Origin: Patescibacteria group bacterium
GTDB taxonomy: Bacteria; Patescibacteriota; Patescibacteriia; 2-12-FULL-60-25
NCBI GenBank assembly: GCA_023229665.1
Contig: JALNYW010000002.1
Span: 62,001 to 126,000 of the forward strand
Reading direction: 5' to 3'
DNA length: 64,000 nt
Below, one piece after another: positions 7,136 to 15,900 of this stretch. The stretch's first letter is position 1. Every line of letters begins with the position of its first letter. The notes under the pieces were generated by a model. The model did not search any database. It saw only the letters and a list, made by a program, of their open reading frames with translations, and had not been told where the DNA came from. Both the position numbers and the translations under genes were made by a program.

Positions 7136-8863
7136 ATGAAGCGTTGGCTTCCGATCCTGATCGTTTTTCTCCTCATCCTGGGCGGTCTTTGGTTCTGGTC
7201 GCTCGGGTCTTTGCCGGAAGAGGCGGATGCCCGGGCGCGTATCGTCGCGATGGAGGGGTCGGTAAACGTCATCAGTGCGGAGGGAACCGAACGCGTGGCA
7301 TCACAAGACATGGTGTTGGCTGAGGGGGAAACGGTCATGACCGGCGCCGATGGAAAGGCGACGATCGACTGGTTTGGGAGCGGTGAAACGCGCGTCGGGG
7401 AATCCACGACCGTGATTTTGCAACGCGCTCAAACGACCGAAGGAACGACCCAGGTGCGAATGCGTCTCGAAGCCGGACGCGTATGGTCACGCGTGTTGCG
7501 TTTGCTTGATCTCGGGTCGGACGTATCCGTGGAAACGGGTGACGTCGTGGCCACCGTGCGAGGGACGTCATTCGACGTACAAAAATCCAGCGGGGGACCG
7601 ACGACGATTTGGGTCGCGGACTCGGTCGTCGAGGCATCTGGCGCGACCGTGGGCGGCGCCTCGGATGGATTCTTCATCCCTGAAGGTGCCATGGCGGATT
7701 TTGGAACCGGCGCGCGTACCACCAGCACACGACCGATCAGCCAAGCCGACCGCGCGACGCCTTGGTTTACGCGGAATCGTGAGGCCGATGGGAATTTTCG
7801 CGCCCAAACCTTGGAACGGTTGAAGACGTCCCTTGCCGGCCGGACCCCGTCCGGGTTTTCGCGAGATTTGACCCGTTGGTCTGAAGGGCTGCGCATCCGT
7901 TTTGCCGGCCGCGAGCGCCGTTTGCGTCTTGAAAGCCGGTATCTCCTGCGTCGTTTGCTTGAAATCCGCCTGATGGCCGAAGAAGGACGCAGCGGCTTGG
8001 CGTATCAAGAATTCGCGCGTCTCGACGGCGAGCTCCGCAATCGCCTGCAGGCAAATGCCGAGAATATTCAGACTGTCCGACCTGCGGTTCTTGCGGCCCA
8101 GATCATGTTCCGGGACGTTCCGCCTTCGAGCGCAGCCTATCGAGTCAAGCAACAGGTCGAAGAATGGTTGCCGCTGGTGGCGCGCCATTCCGCTGAGCGT
8201 TTGTATGCGCGTCTCATGACCATTGATGCGCGTCTGGATGAAGCGTCCGCGGCCGTGGATGAGGCGAAGGAAGAAATTGCGACCCAGGTGCTTGTGCTGG
8301 CCCGCCAAGGATTGGTGAATGCCGATCGCGAACGGAAAGAAGCGAAAGATTTGGAACCGGCACAAACCGACCGCATCCGCCGCGTATGGAAGGCGCTGTC
8401 CATTCGTGCCGAAGCCCTGGACCAGCGTCTGAAGGCATTGGATGAGCCCATGCCAAGCCCTCCGGCGGAAGAGGTGGCAGCCCCGACGTCCACTGAGCCT
8501 ATCGTAGCCCCGACGTCCACTGAAGCGACGCCTCCATCGGTTACATCAACCCAACCAGTTGTTCCCACGAGTACGCCGCCTGTCGCTCCGAAGCCCGTTT
8601 CGCTCAGCCTGACACCGACGGCTCTCACGATCGGCTTCTTTGAACGCGTCACGTACCGAGCCATTGTCGTGTATGACACCGGCCTCACGCGGGATGTCTC
8701 GAAAGCCGCCCGTTTTACCGCCTCACCGACCGGATACGGCGCCTTAAACGGCAATGTCTTCTCCGCGACACAGCTCCAAGGCAGCATCACCATCAATGCC
8801 AGTTACGAGGAACAGGGGATGACGCTCACTGCCGCCTCCGCGCTCACCATCGTGCAGCGATAA
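7136..8863 (+). CDS. FecR-domain membrane-anchored protein, 575 aa
   Basis: An N-terminal membrane anchor (residues ~4-22) is followed by a FecR-type beta domain (~30-160, with patterns such as MEGSVNVISAEG and GETRVGESTTVIL). A long helical region (~210-430, Arg/Leu/Glu-rich) comes next, then a Pro/Thr/Ser linker, and a C-terminal Ig-like (Big2-type) domain (~485-575). It is probably an outer-face sensor or scaffold. It sits directly before the CHASE2 cyclase gene on the same strand, separated by a 60-bp palindromic repeat. FecR plus CHASE2-cyclase pairs are known in other bacteria, suggesting a joint signalling role. No strong ribosome-binding site is seen. Confidence 0.85.
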   Translation: MKRWLPILIVFLLILGGLWFWSLGSLPEEADARARIVAMEGSVNVISAEGTERVASQDMVLAEGETVMTGADGKATIDWFGSGETRVGESTTVILQRAQTTEGTTQVRMRLEAGRVWSRVLRLLDLGSDVSVETGDVVATVRGTSFDVQKSSGGPTTIWVADSVVEASGATVGGASDGFFIPEGAMADFGTGARTTSTRPISQADRATPWFTRNREADGNFRAQTLERLKTSLAGRTPSGFSRDLTRWSEGLRIRFAGRERRLRLESRYLLRRLLEIRLMAEEGRSGLAYQEFARLDGELRNRLQANAENIQTVRPAVLAAQIMFRDVPPSSAAYRVKQQVEEWLPLVARHSAERLYARLMTIDARLDEASAAVDEAKEEIATQVLVLARQGLVNADRERKEAKDLEPAQTDRIRRVWKALSIRAEALDQRLKALDEPMPSPPAEEVAAPTSTEPIVAPTSTEATPPSVTSTQPVVPTSTPPVAPKPVSLSLTPTALTIGFFERVTYRAIVVYDTGLTRDVSKAARFTASPTGYGALNGNVFSATQLQGSITINASYEEQGMTLTAASALTIVQR

Positions 8864-8925
8864 TCAAGTATCAAGTACCAAGTAGCATGAGGCTTGCTAT
8901 TTGATATTTGATACTTGATACTTGG
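8863..8925. repeat. Dispersed AAGTATCAAGTA palindromic repeat, copy A
   Basis: The left arm of tandem TCAAGTA-like heptamers (8864-8888) is mirrored by TTTGATA/CTTGATA units (8895-8925), giving an imperfect inverted repeat. It fills the whole gap between the FecR gene and the cyclase gene. Related copies lie at 22970, 27966 and 36306. Confidence 0.8.
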
Positions 8926-8928
8926 CCA

Positions 8929-10914
8929 ATGAAACCCACGCGCATCGGTCTCGCGACCCTTATCGGTTTGGGCATTGGCGTGTTTGGCGCCTTTTGCCAA
9001 TTTGTCGGCGTTTTTGACACCTGGAGCGTCGCGCTCACGGACCGGTTCTTCCTGTCCCATCCGGCAGACCCGAAAACCATCATCGTCGCCATTGATGATG
9101 CCTCGCTTGGCCGTATCGGCCGATGGCCGTGGCCTCGAACCGTCCACGCCGATCTGGTGGACCGCCTGTCCTCGTATGGCGTCAAAGCCATCGGGTATGA
9201 CGTGAACTTCCCTGAACCGTCCGATGCAGGAGCCGATACCAAGCTCGCCGCCGCCGTCCGACGTTCCGGAAAAGTCGTCATGCCGATCGAGCTCGACTTC
9301 ACGATTGAGAACGGGCGTCTCGCGTTCCAGGCGGGAAAGATCACCCAGCCTATCGCCGAAATCCAATCCGCCGCCGCGGCTTCGGGTTTCACGAATACGC
9401 CGCTGGATGAAGATGGCATTTCCCGCCGCGTTCCGGTTTCGGTGCGCGATTCGGGCGGATCGGTCGTGAATAGCCTGTCCTATGAAGTGGCGCGCTTGGC
9501 CGGCCGTGCTCCCGATTTGTCCCAGGTTCCGACGGACAAGTATGGCCGTTTCATTATCAATTTTCCCGGAGCGCCGGGCCGGAATTTCCGGACCGTCGCG
9601 GCTTCGGACGTCCTGCAGGATCGCGTGGACTCATCCATCTTTAAAGACGCGACGGTTTTTATCGGCGCCACGGCCCGCAACCTCCAAGATTATAAAAACG
9701 TCGCGACCTCGCGTGGCGAGCCCATGGCCGGCGTGGAGATCCACGCCTCCATCCACGACACGCTCATTTCCGGACGCTGGATCCGGAATGTGAACGCGGG
9801 ACTCCAGGCGGGTCTCCTGTTGCTGGTCGGCGTTTTGCTCGGCCTTCTGGTCCCGCGTTTGCGTCCCCGCTATTCCATCCTCGGCACCTTGATTTTGTGG
9901 GTGGGTTGGTTGGTCGCGGCCTTCGCGTTGTTCGACCGCGGGTATGTCCTCGACATCGTATGGCCGACCCTCGTCATCTTCTTCGCCTACGCCGCCCTGC
10001 TTTTGGAACGGTGGTTGGACGTCGAATCCCAGCGCCGCCAATTGCGTTCCGCGTTCAGCCGATACGTTTCCGGCTCCGTGGTCGAATCCATCATGCAAAA
10101 TCCGGAGAAGCTGAAATTGGGCGGCGAGCGACGTCGCATGAGCGTATTGTTCTCGGACCTCCGCGGCTTTACGACGTTGTCCGAAGGCCTTTCGCCGGAA
10201 AAGCTGGTGGAAGTGTTGAATACCTATCTCGATGAAATGACGAACATCGTCTTCGACGAAGGCGGCGTGCTCGACAAATATATCGGCGATGCGGTGATGG
10301 CGTTTTGGAATGCCCCGTTCGATCAGCCTGATCACGCGGCGCGCTCGGTGCGTTGTGCCGTACGCATGCGCGACCGTCTCAAAGCGATGAATGCCGAGGG
10401 AGTATTCCCAAAGGGGATTGAACTCAAGGTCGGCGTCGGCGTGAACACGGGCGAAATGGTCGTGGGAAATATCGGCGCCGAAACCCGTTATGACTACACC
10501 GTGATCGGTGACAGCGTGAACCTCGCTTCGCGCACGGAAAGCTTGTGCAAGGAATATGGCGTCGGCATTATCGTGACCCAAAATACCGCCGTGGATTTGG
10601 CGGATGCGTTCCACATGCGTTTGCTCGACCAGGTCGCGGTGAAAGGGAAAAAAGAACCCATCCGGTTATTCGAAGTATTGGGCTTGAAGGGGAAAGTAGC
10701 TGAAGACGAGCTCGCATTTGCGCGCCGGTATGAAGAAGCCTTGAATCAGTATTTCACCCGGCATTTCGATGAGGCACTTCAGGCATGTGACAAGCTTCTC
10801 ACCGAACGCCCTGAGGCCGTGTCCGTCATCCACCTGAAAGAGCGTTGCGAGATCTATCGCCAGTCGCCCCCGCCGGAAGGCTGGGATGGAACCTGGGTCA
10901 TGACCAAGAAATAA
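8929..10914 (+). CDS. CHASE2-domain class III adenylate cyclase, 661 aa
   Basis: Converts ATP to cAMP if active. A first membrane helix (~5-25) and an extracytoplasmic CHASE2 sensor (~30-285) lead to three membrane helices (~290-370). The cytoplasmic cyclase domain (~385-590) follows. Metal-binding Asp residues are in FSDLRGFT (~407) and in DKYIGDAVMAF (~447), whose Lys is a base-recognition residue. IGDSVNLASR (~523-532) supplies the second base-recognition residue (Asp) and the transition-state Asn and Arg. A short TPR-like tail ends the protein. All key residues are present. Start ATG 8929 is preferred over an upstream TTG inside the repeat. No cAMP receptor is encoded nearby. Confidence 0.92.
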   Translation: MKPTRIGLATLIGLGIGVFGAFCQFVGVFDTWSVALTDRFFLSHPADPKTIIVAIDDASLGRIGRWPWPRTVHADLVDRLSSYGVKAIGYDVNFPEPSDAGADTKLAAAVRRSGKVVMPIELDFTIENGRLAFQAGKITQPIAEIQSAAAASGFTNTPLDEDGISRRVPVSVRDSGGSVVNSLSYEVARLAGRAPDLSQVPTDKYGRFIINFPGAPGRNFRTVAASDVLQDRVDSSIFKDATVFIGATARNLQDYKNVATSRGEPMAGVEIHASIHDTLISGRWIRNVNAGLQAGLLLLVGVLLGLLVPRLRPRYSILGTLILWVGWLVAAFALFDRGYVLDIVWPTLVIFFAYAALLLERWLDVESQRRQLRSAFSRYVSGSVVESIMQNPEKLKLGGERRRMSVLFSDLRGFTTLSEGLSPEKLVEVLNTYLDEMTNIVFDEGGVLDKYIGDAVMAFWNAPFDQPDHAARSVRCAVRMRDRLKAMNAEGVFPKGIELKVGVGVNTGEMVVGNIGAETRYDYTVIGDSVNLASRTESLCKEYGVGIIVTQNTAVDLADAFHMRLLDQVAVKGKKEPIRLFEVLGLKGKVAEDELAFARRYEEALNQYFTRHFDEALQACDKLLTERPEAVSVIHLKERCEIYRQSPPPEGWDGTWVMTKK

Positions 10915-10940
10915 AAAAAGACCCCCGCAGAGCGGGGGTT
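10912..10940. terminator. Shared terminator between convergent genes
   Basis: CCCCCGC (10922-10928) pairs with GCGGGGG (10932-10938). On the minus strand it is followed by a run of T and closes the 10947 gene; on the plus strand a GTTTGTGTTT tail follows the cyclase. Confidence 0.85.
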
Positions 10941-10946
10941 TGTGTT

Positions 10947-11468
10947 TCAGGTGAACGGGCTCTTCAGGTCCGTGAAGTAGCCGAACGGCTCGACCAGGTC
11001 GACGGAACCGTCCCACTGCCCCGCCACGTCGTTCGCGAAGAGGAATTCCACGCGGAACTTCGGTTCCGCGCGCACGTCCATGTGCCCCTTGGGGAAGTGG
11101 TAGATCCGCACGCGCGTCTCGGGCGCGATCCAGTCGAGCATGGACCGCTCCAGCGCGCGCCGGATCGAGCCCTCTTGGGTGATGAGCTTGATCGGGCTCG
11201 CGGCCTTGAGCTTGCGCCGGTGCCTGAGGAGCGTGCCGGCTTCGATCCGGATGCCCCGCGGGAACGGCACGGTCCATTCGCGCCGTCCCATGGCCTGCGG
11301 CTCCACGGGCCGGATCGTGAGCGTGAGCGGCAGGTCGGTCCGGTCTTCGTTCGCCGGAATGAAGAGCTCAGCAAACCCCACGCTGAGCACGGCCTGGAGC
11401 GGCTTCGCGGCCTTACAGCCGCGGAGCTCGACCCGATCGTCAGGAATTCTGTGAACGTACTGCGTCAT
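10947..11468 (-). CDS. Hypothetical soluble protein, 173 aa
   Basis: No recognised family. Start ATG 11468 is chosen over an upstream in-frame ATG because GGGAGG lies 5 nt before it on the minus strand. The protein looks beta-rich and basic, without signal peptide or membrane segment. It is a single-gene unit: its -35 box lies inside the loop of the trpS terminator, and its own terminator is shared with the cyclase gene. Confidence 0.75.
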   Translation of the reverse strand: MTQYVHRIPDDRVELRGCKAAKPLQAVLSVGFAELFIPANEDRTDLPLTLTIRPVEPQAMGRREWTVPFPRGIRIEAGTLLRHRRKLKAASPIKLITQEGSIRRALERSMLDWIAPETRVRIYHFPKGHMDVRAEPKFRVEFLFANDVAGQWDGSVDLVEPFGYFTDLKSPFT

Positions 11469-11489
11469 GTCTGCCTCCCTTGCGCCGCT

Positions 11490-11518
11490 ATTTGGGCGCA
11501 AAAAAGCCGGCTTGTCAA
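11490..11518 (-). promoter_or_regulatory. Promoter embedded in the trpS terminator
   Basis: Minus-strand TTGACA (11513-11518), 17 bp, then CCAAAT (11490-11495). The whole -35 hexamer lies in the 8-nt loop of the preceding terminator hairpin. Confidence 0.55.
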
Positions 11519-11524
11519 CCGGCT
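11498..11524 (-). terminator. trpS terminator
   Basis: On the minus strand AGCCGG pairs with CCGGCT (plus positions 11519-11524 and 11505-11510) and is followed by TTTTTT. Confidence 0.8.
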
Positions 11525-11526
11525 CG

Positions 11527-11555
11527 GTAGGGGCGAGGCGGTGCCTCGCCCCTAC
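11527..11555. repeat. REP-like perfect palindrome
   Basis: Arms GTAGGGGCGAGGC (11527-11539) and GCCTCGCCCCTAC (11543-11555) are perfectly complementary around a 3-nt loop. It lies between the trpS stop codon and the trpS terminator. It has the form of a repetitive extragenic palindrome; no second copy is in this window. Confidence 0.75.
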
Positions 11556-11558
11556 GCA

Positions 11559-12551
11559 TCAGCGGCCCAACCCGACCCGTTCGCGTACCAGCTCCATCTT
11601 CGCTTCGGCCATGGCTTTCGCCTTGTCGCGCCCCGCATCCAGGACCTTATGGAGCTCACCGGGTTCGCGCCGGAACGTTTCGAGCTTTTCGCGGATGGGC
11701 CCGAGATAATCCACGACGATTTCCGCCAAATCTTTTTTGAAGTCGCCATAGCCTTTTCCTTCGTACAGCGTCTCGATTTCCTTCATCGTTTTGCCGGAGA
11801 GGTGGTGGTAAATCGTCATCAGGTTTGAGACGGCGGGCTTCTTCTCCGGTTCGAAATAGACGCCGCCGCCCGTATCCGTCACGGCACGCATGATTTTCTT
11901 GCGAATGGCATCCGCGTCATCATCCAGCATAATGGTGCCGGACTTGCTTTCGTCGCTCTTCGACATTTTTTTGTCCGCATCCTGCAAGCTCATGATGCGC
12001 GAACCGTGTTTTTGGATGAGCGCCTGCGGAATCACAAAGGTTTCACCGAATTCCTGATTGAAGCGGCGCGCGATGACGCGCGCGAGTTCCAGATGCTGCA
12101 TCTGATCTTCGCCTACCGGAACCGCGCTCGTGTCATACAATAAAATGTCAGCGGCCATGAGCGCCGGATACGCGAAGAGCCCGAGTCCCGCGCGTTCACG
12201 CCCGCCCTTTTGCGACTTGTCTTTGAATTGCGTCATGCGTTCGAGCTCGCCCATTTTGGTGACCGTGCCCAAAATCCACGCGAGCTCGGCATGTTCGGCC
12301 ACTTCGCTTTGGATGTAGATCGTCGAGCGGGCCGGATCGATTCCGCACGCGAGATAGGTCGCGGCGATATCGAGGGTATTCTGGCGCATCTCCTTCGGAT
12401 CCTGGGGTACCGTGATGGCGTGGAGGTCCACGATGCTAAACAGGCAGCGGTGGTTCTTTTGGATGTCCACCCATTGCTTGATCGCGCCGATGTAATTGCC
12501 CAGATGCGGCACCGAGGTCGGTTTAATGCCGGAAAATACGAGGTCTTTCAT
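11559..12551 (-). CDS. trpS: Tryptophanyl-tRNA synthetase, 330 aa
   Basis: Charges tRNA-Trp with tryptophan using ATP in the cytoplasm. It is a class I synthetase of normal length. The HIGH-like motif is Pro-His-Leu-Gly-Asn (residues ~15-19). The KMSKS loop is an exact Lys-Met-Ser-Lys-Ser at ~195-199, preceded by a typical GEDQMQHLELAR segment. No Shine-Dalgarno is visible before the ATG. It is separated from rnj by the rnj terminator, so it is a unit of its own. Confidence 0.97.
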   Translation of the reverse strand: MKDLVFSGIKPTSVPHLGNYIGAIKQWVDIQKNHRCLFSIVDLHAITVPQDPKEMRQNTLDIAATYLACGIDPARSTIYIQSEVAEHAELAWILGTVTKMGELERMTQFKDKSQKGGRERAGLGLFAYPALMAADILLYDTSAVPVGEDQMQHLELARVIARRFNQEFGETFVIPQALIQKHGSRIMSLQDADKKMSKSDESKSGTIMLDDDADAIRKKIMRAVTDTGGGVYFEPEKKPAVSNLMTIYHHLSGKTMKEIETLYEGKGYGDFKKDLAEIVVDYLGPIREKLETFRREPGELHKVLDAGRDKAKAMAEAKMELVRERVGLGR

Positions 12552-12584
12552 GCCGCAAGGGTATCCGATCGCCGCCGGGTACGC

Positions 12585-12609
12585 AAAACCCGCCTTGAGG
12601 GCGGGTTTT
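12585..12609 (-). terminator. rnj terminator
   Basis: AAAACCCGCC (12585-12594) pairs with GGCGGGTTTT around TTGA. On the minus strand it closes rnj just before trpS. Confidence 0.85.
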
Positions 12610-12613
12610 GGTC

Positions 12614-14608
12614 TTAGATCTCGACGATCACCGGAATGACCATCGGACGAAGCTCGGTTTTGATGAAGAGGAATTCTCCCATCTCATCGCGCAGCTTGTC
12701 CTTCAGGAGCGAGATGTCGATGGAACCGCCCGGCACGCGCGACACGCTGTCCTTGAGGATGGCGTGCGCCTTGGCGCGGCTGGCCGAGATCAATTCCTGG
12801 TGTTCCTTCATGAAGACGAATCCGCGCGAGACGATGTCCGGCATGGCGGCCGGGGCTCCCGACTTGCCGTCGATGACGGCCACGAGAATCACCACGCCGT
12901 CGCCGGCCAATTGCGTGCGGTCGCGCAACACCACTTGGTTGGTATTGCCCACGCCGAGGCCGTCCACGAAGACATAGCTCGTATCCACCTTGTTATTGGT
13001 GAGACGGCCATTGCCCTGCTTGTCGAATTCCATGATCTGCCCGTTATCCGCGATGAAGATGCGCTCCGCCGGGAAGCCGGCTTTGGTCGCGGCCTTCGCG
13101 TGGTCCACCAAGAACGAATAGTGGCCTTCAATCGGGACGATGTACTTCGGCTTTACCATGTTGTGCATGTCCACGAGGTCCTGCTGTTGCGCGTGACCGC
13201 CGGCGTGCACGTCCATCATCTGGTAGTGGACGATGTTGGCGCCTTCGCGGTTCAGGGTGTCCTTCACGCGTTGCACCGTGCGTTCGTTCCCCGGAATGAC
13301 CGAGCTCGAGAACACGACGGTGTCGCCCGGTTCAATCGAGAGGATCGGGTGTTCGCGGTTGGCGATGCGCATCATGACGGCGCGCTCTTCGCCCTGGGCG
13401 CCCGTGCAGACCACGGCGGTCTTGTTGCGCGGATACTTATGGATGTCACGGGTTTCAATGATGGTGCCCTTTTGGACCTCCATATAGCCGAGTTGCTGCG
13501 CGATCATGATGTTCGACTTCATCGAGAAGCCTTCGATCGCGACTTTGCGGCCCTGGCGTTCACAGGCTTTGATGATTTGTTGGACGCGCGCGATCATGGA
13601 CGCGAAGGTGCCGATAATGACGCGGCCTTCGGCATTTTTGATGATCTCGTCAATGTTGTTTTGGATTTCGAATTCGGCGATTTGGCGGCCCGGTTTGGAC
13701 GCGTTCGTCGAGTCGATCATGAGCGCGAGCACGCCGCGTTCACCCAGCTTTTTGATCTTTTCCGTTTCCTGGATGGACTGCGAGCCCGGGTTATCGTCGA
13801 GTTTGAAGTCGCCGGTGTGCACGATCAATCCGCACGGGGTGTCCACGATCACGCCGACCGAAGACGGTACGGAGTGAGACACGCCGAAGAATTCCACCTT
13901 GAAACTGCCGAGCTGCAACACGTCGTCGTATTTCACGGAGAACATGTTGAGCTTCGGTTTGTCGCGATGGTCTTCCTGTCGCTTGGCGATGATGCCGCAC
14001 GTGAGGTCGGTCGCGAACAAGGGCGGGTTGCCGAGCTTGGGCATCAAGTGGGGGATGCCGCCGATGTGGTCGTAGTGGGCGTGGGTGATCACGACGCCGC
14101 GAATATTCTTTTCCTTGCCCTTCAACGAAGAAAGGTTCGGGACAAGATAGTCGACGCCCGGCATGTCTTCGTCCGGAAACTGAAGGCCCATGTCGATGAT
14201 GAGGATGTCATTGCCGTATTCGAGCACGGTGCAGTTGCGGCCGACTTCTTCGTTGCCGCCGATCACCATGACCTTGAGGCGCTGATCACCTTCGAGCGTG
14301 TCTTTGTCCGTGCCGGTCTTGCGGAACGGCGTGTGCTTGAACGCGCTCATGCGCGGCACGGTCTGGAAGGCGCCGCCCATCGGGCCGCGCTTACGCTTCT
14401 TCACTTCATGCTTGTCCGAGGGGCCGCGGGGACCTTCTTCCTTGCGGAAGCCTTGCTTTAAGCTTTGACCGCCGGTTTTAAAACTGGCGCCACCACGGCG
14501 TTGGCCCGAGCCGGACGGAGCCGGCGAAGCCGGACGCGGAGGGAAAGCCGAAGGACGGGACGGACCATTCATAGGCGTCCCGGGATTGTTCTTGGGATTT
14601 TGATCCAT
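12614..14608 (-). CDS. rnj: Ribonuclease J with long disordered N-terminus, 664 aa
   Basis: An RNase with 5' exonuclease and endonuclease activity for mRNA decay and rRNA maturation. The first ~105 residues are Pro/Gly/Arg/Lys-rich and disordered, unlike most RNase J but common in CPR. A metallo-beta-lactamase core follows with the metal motif His-Ala-His-Tyr-Asp-His (~173-178), then the beta-CASP domain (SHSVPSSVGVIVDTP, ~260; HAGGHAQQQDL, ~480) and the C-terminal domain. It has a well-formed promoter and a leader of ~130 nt before its ATG. The basic N-terminus may help RNA binding; that part is inference. Confidence 0.95.
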   Translation of the reverse strand: MDQNPKNNPGTPMNGPSRPSAFPPRPASPAPSGSGQRRGGASFKTGGQSLKQGFRKEEGPRGPSDKHEVKKRKRGPMGGAFQTVPRMSAFKHTPFRKTGTDKDTLEGDQRLKVMVIGGNEEVGRNCTVLEYGNDILIIDMGLQFPDEDMPGVDYLVPNLSSLKGKEKNIRGVVITHAHYDHIGGIPHLMPKLGNPPLFATDLTCGIIAKRQEDHRDKPKLNMFSVKYDDVLQLGSFKVEFFGVSHSVPSSVGVIVDTPCGLIVHTGDFKLDDNPGSQSIQETEKIKKLGERGVLALMIDSTNASKPGRQIAEFEIQNNIDEIIKNAEGRVIIGTFASMIARVQQIIKACERQGRKVAIEGFSMKSNIMIAQQLGYMEVQKGTIIETRDIHKYPRNKTAVVCTGAQGEERAVMMRIANREHPILSIEPGDTVVFSSSVIPGNERTVQRVKDTLNREGANIVHYQMMDVHAGGHAQQQDLVDMHNMVKPKYIVPIEGHYSFLVDHAKAATKAGFPAERIFIADNGQIMEFDKQGNGRLTNNKVDTSYVFVDGLGVGNTNQVVLRDRTQLAGDGVVILVAVIDGKSGAPAAMPDIVSRGFVFMKEHQELISASRAKAHAILKDSVSRVPGGSIDISLLKDKLRDEMGEFLFIKTELRPMVIPVIVEI

Positions 14609-14747
14609 ATTCTTGATACTGGATGGCCATTTTGGCCGTTAAGACAGCGAAAAACGAGTAGCTGCCTGCGTAACTGTTGAAATAAGTGTCACGACTTTCG
14701 GCGTCTTCCAAGCGACTTGGACGGCGGGCGAAAAACGTTACCTCAAT

Positions 14748-14776
14748 AGAATACCAGGAAACGGGGGTTGGGTCAA
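14748..14776 (-). promoter_or_regulatory. rnj promoter
   Basis: Minus-strand TTGACC (14771-14776), 17-bp spacer, TATTCT (14748-14753). Transcription should start near 14741, giving a leader of about 130 nt. Confidence 0.65.
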
Positions 14777-14784
14777 GTTTTGGC

Positions 14785-15501
14785 TTAACCTAGCATCGGA
14801 ACATCCATAACCAGGATGAATGATCGTGGTTTTATGTCTAAGGTAAGCGCATCCACCTCAGACATTCCGAACGCATCCCGTTTTTCGAGCGTTTCACCGG
14901 CGGCTTCCAATCCGCCTTCAATCACAAAGACATAAAAGCCATGGTTCGGACCAAGGGGTTTGAGCTCGGTCTTCATTTGCTCGGAGAAGCGACCCAAATA
15001 AAAGACGGACTCCTGGTTCATTGGTAAGGCATCGCCCGCTTGGTGGTCCGGCGCGACGACGGTTACGAATTGGTTTGGTTTCGCGTCCAAATCAAAACGT
15101 TTTTGGGCATAACGCGGCTTGATGGCCAGTTCTTTCGGCAAAACCCAAATTTGCAGCAGGCTCACCGCTTCGGTCGGGGAGGGATTGTATTCCGCATGAA
15201 GGAGGCCGTATCCGGCCGACATGTGCTGCACTTCGCCGGGTTTGATTTGGCCGACATTCCCCAAACTGTCGCGATGTTCGAGCGTGCCCGAAAGCGGGAT
15301 GGTGATGATTTCCATGTTGTCATGAAAATGATCGTCAAAGCCCGCGCCGCCGGCAATCCAATCGTCATTGATGACGCGCAGCGCGCCAAACCCCATGCGA
15401 TCCGGATCAAAATACCGCGCAAAACTGAAGCTATGGGCGGTCTTGAGCCAGCCATGGTCAAAGCGTTGGCGTTTCGCGTCGCGCTGGATTTCCAGTTTCA
15501 T
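14785..15501 (-). CDS. Pirin family protein (YhhW-like), 238 aa
   Basis: A two-domain cupin of standard pirin length. The metal-binding stretch is His-Phe-His-Asp-Asn-Met-Glu (residues ~58-64), followed by LEHRDSLGN and a conserved VQHMSAGYGLLHAEYN segment, which supplies the other ligands (His ~93 and His ~102). Some YhhW-like pirins have quercetinase activity; the physiological substrate is usually unknown. The TAA stop lies just upstream of the rnj -35 box, so the two are separate transcripts. Confidence 0.92.
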   Translation of the reverse strand: MKLEIQRDAKRQRFDHGWLKTAHSFSFARYFDPDRMGFGALRVINDDWIAGGAGFDDHFHDNMEIITIPLSGTLEHRDSLGNVGQIKPGEVQHMSAGYGLLHAEYNPSPTEAVSLLQIWVLPKELAIKPRYAQKRFDLDAKPNQFVTVVAPDHQAGDALPMNQESVFYLGRFSEQMKTELKPLGPNHGFYVFVIEGGLEAAGETLEKRDAFGMSEVDALTLDIKPRSFILVMDVPMLG

Positions 15502-15539
15502 TTCGACATCCTACCCGTGTTTTTCGTGGAGTGATAGCC

Positions 15540-15568
15540 TTGACAATAGGCCTGATTTCTGGTTGGAT
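15540..15568 (+). promoter_or_regulatory. Putative promoter of the 15619 gene
   Basis: TTGACA (15540-15545) with a weak -10 about 17-19 bp further on (TTGGAT/GGATAC). A small GGCC-ACTT-GGCC hairpin follows before the ribosome-binding site. Confidence 0.4.
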
Positions 15569-15618
15569 ACGACGTTCTTTCTGTGGCCACTTGGCCGGAC
15601 GTTGGTGAGGGAGGCGAC

Positions 15619-15849
15619 ATGAGGAAGTTGTGGAACCGATTGATGGCAAGACTGGACCGTTTCATCCGCGAGCACGTTGTCGATGCGGATCCGTACTACA
15701 TCCAGGAGCAGAAGGAGATCATCGGCTGGTGCCGCGCCTGCGGCTGCATCGTGCGCAACGCCGACGGCTACGTCGCCGGCCCCGCCACCGTGCTGCATCA
15801 CGGCTGCCACGCGCAGACCGCGCCGTCACCAGACGGACCCCCGAACTGA
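15619..15849 (+). CDS. Small putative zinc-binding protein, 76 aa
   Basis: Start ATG 15619 has GGGAGG 4 nt upstream; an earlier in-frame ATG lacks a site. The second half contains Cys-Arg-Ala-Cys and, ~22 residues later, His-His-Gly-Cys-His, a possible CxxC...HxxC zinc site. The N-terminal half is an amphipathic basic helix. No family recognised. It is a single-gene unit with its own promoter and a terminator starting at the stop codon. Confidence 0.7.
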   Translation: MRKLWNRLMARLDRFIREHVVDADPYYIQEQKEIIGWCRACGCIVRNADGYVAGPATVLHHGCHAQTAPSPDGPPN

Positions 15850-15850
15850 A

Positions 15851-15886
15851 AACCGCCCCGACTGGATGTCGGAGCGGTCTTTTTCT
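15851..15886. terminator. Bidirectional terminator
   Basis: ACCGC-CCGAC pairs with GTCGG-GCGGT, then TTTTTCTTT on the plus strand; on the minus strand it also has a short T tail and can close the 15901 gene. Confidence 0.85.
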
Positions 15887-15900
15887 TTCTATTCAATTAT

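Noticed and set aside
12608..14461. 617-codon plus-strand open frame opposite rnj
   Set aside because: It is a shadow of RNase J in a GC-rich region: composition is His/Asp/Val/Arg-rich without any motif, and the opposite strand has an unmistakable enzyme.
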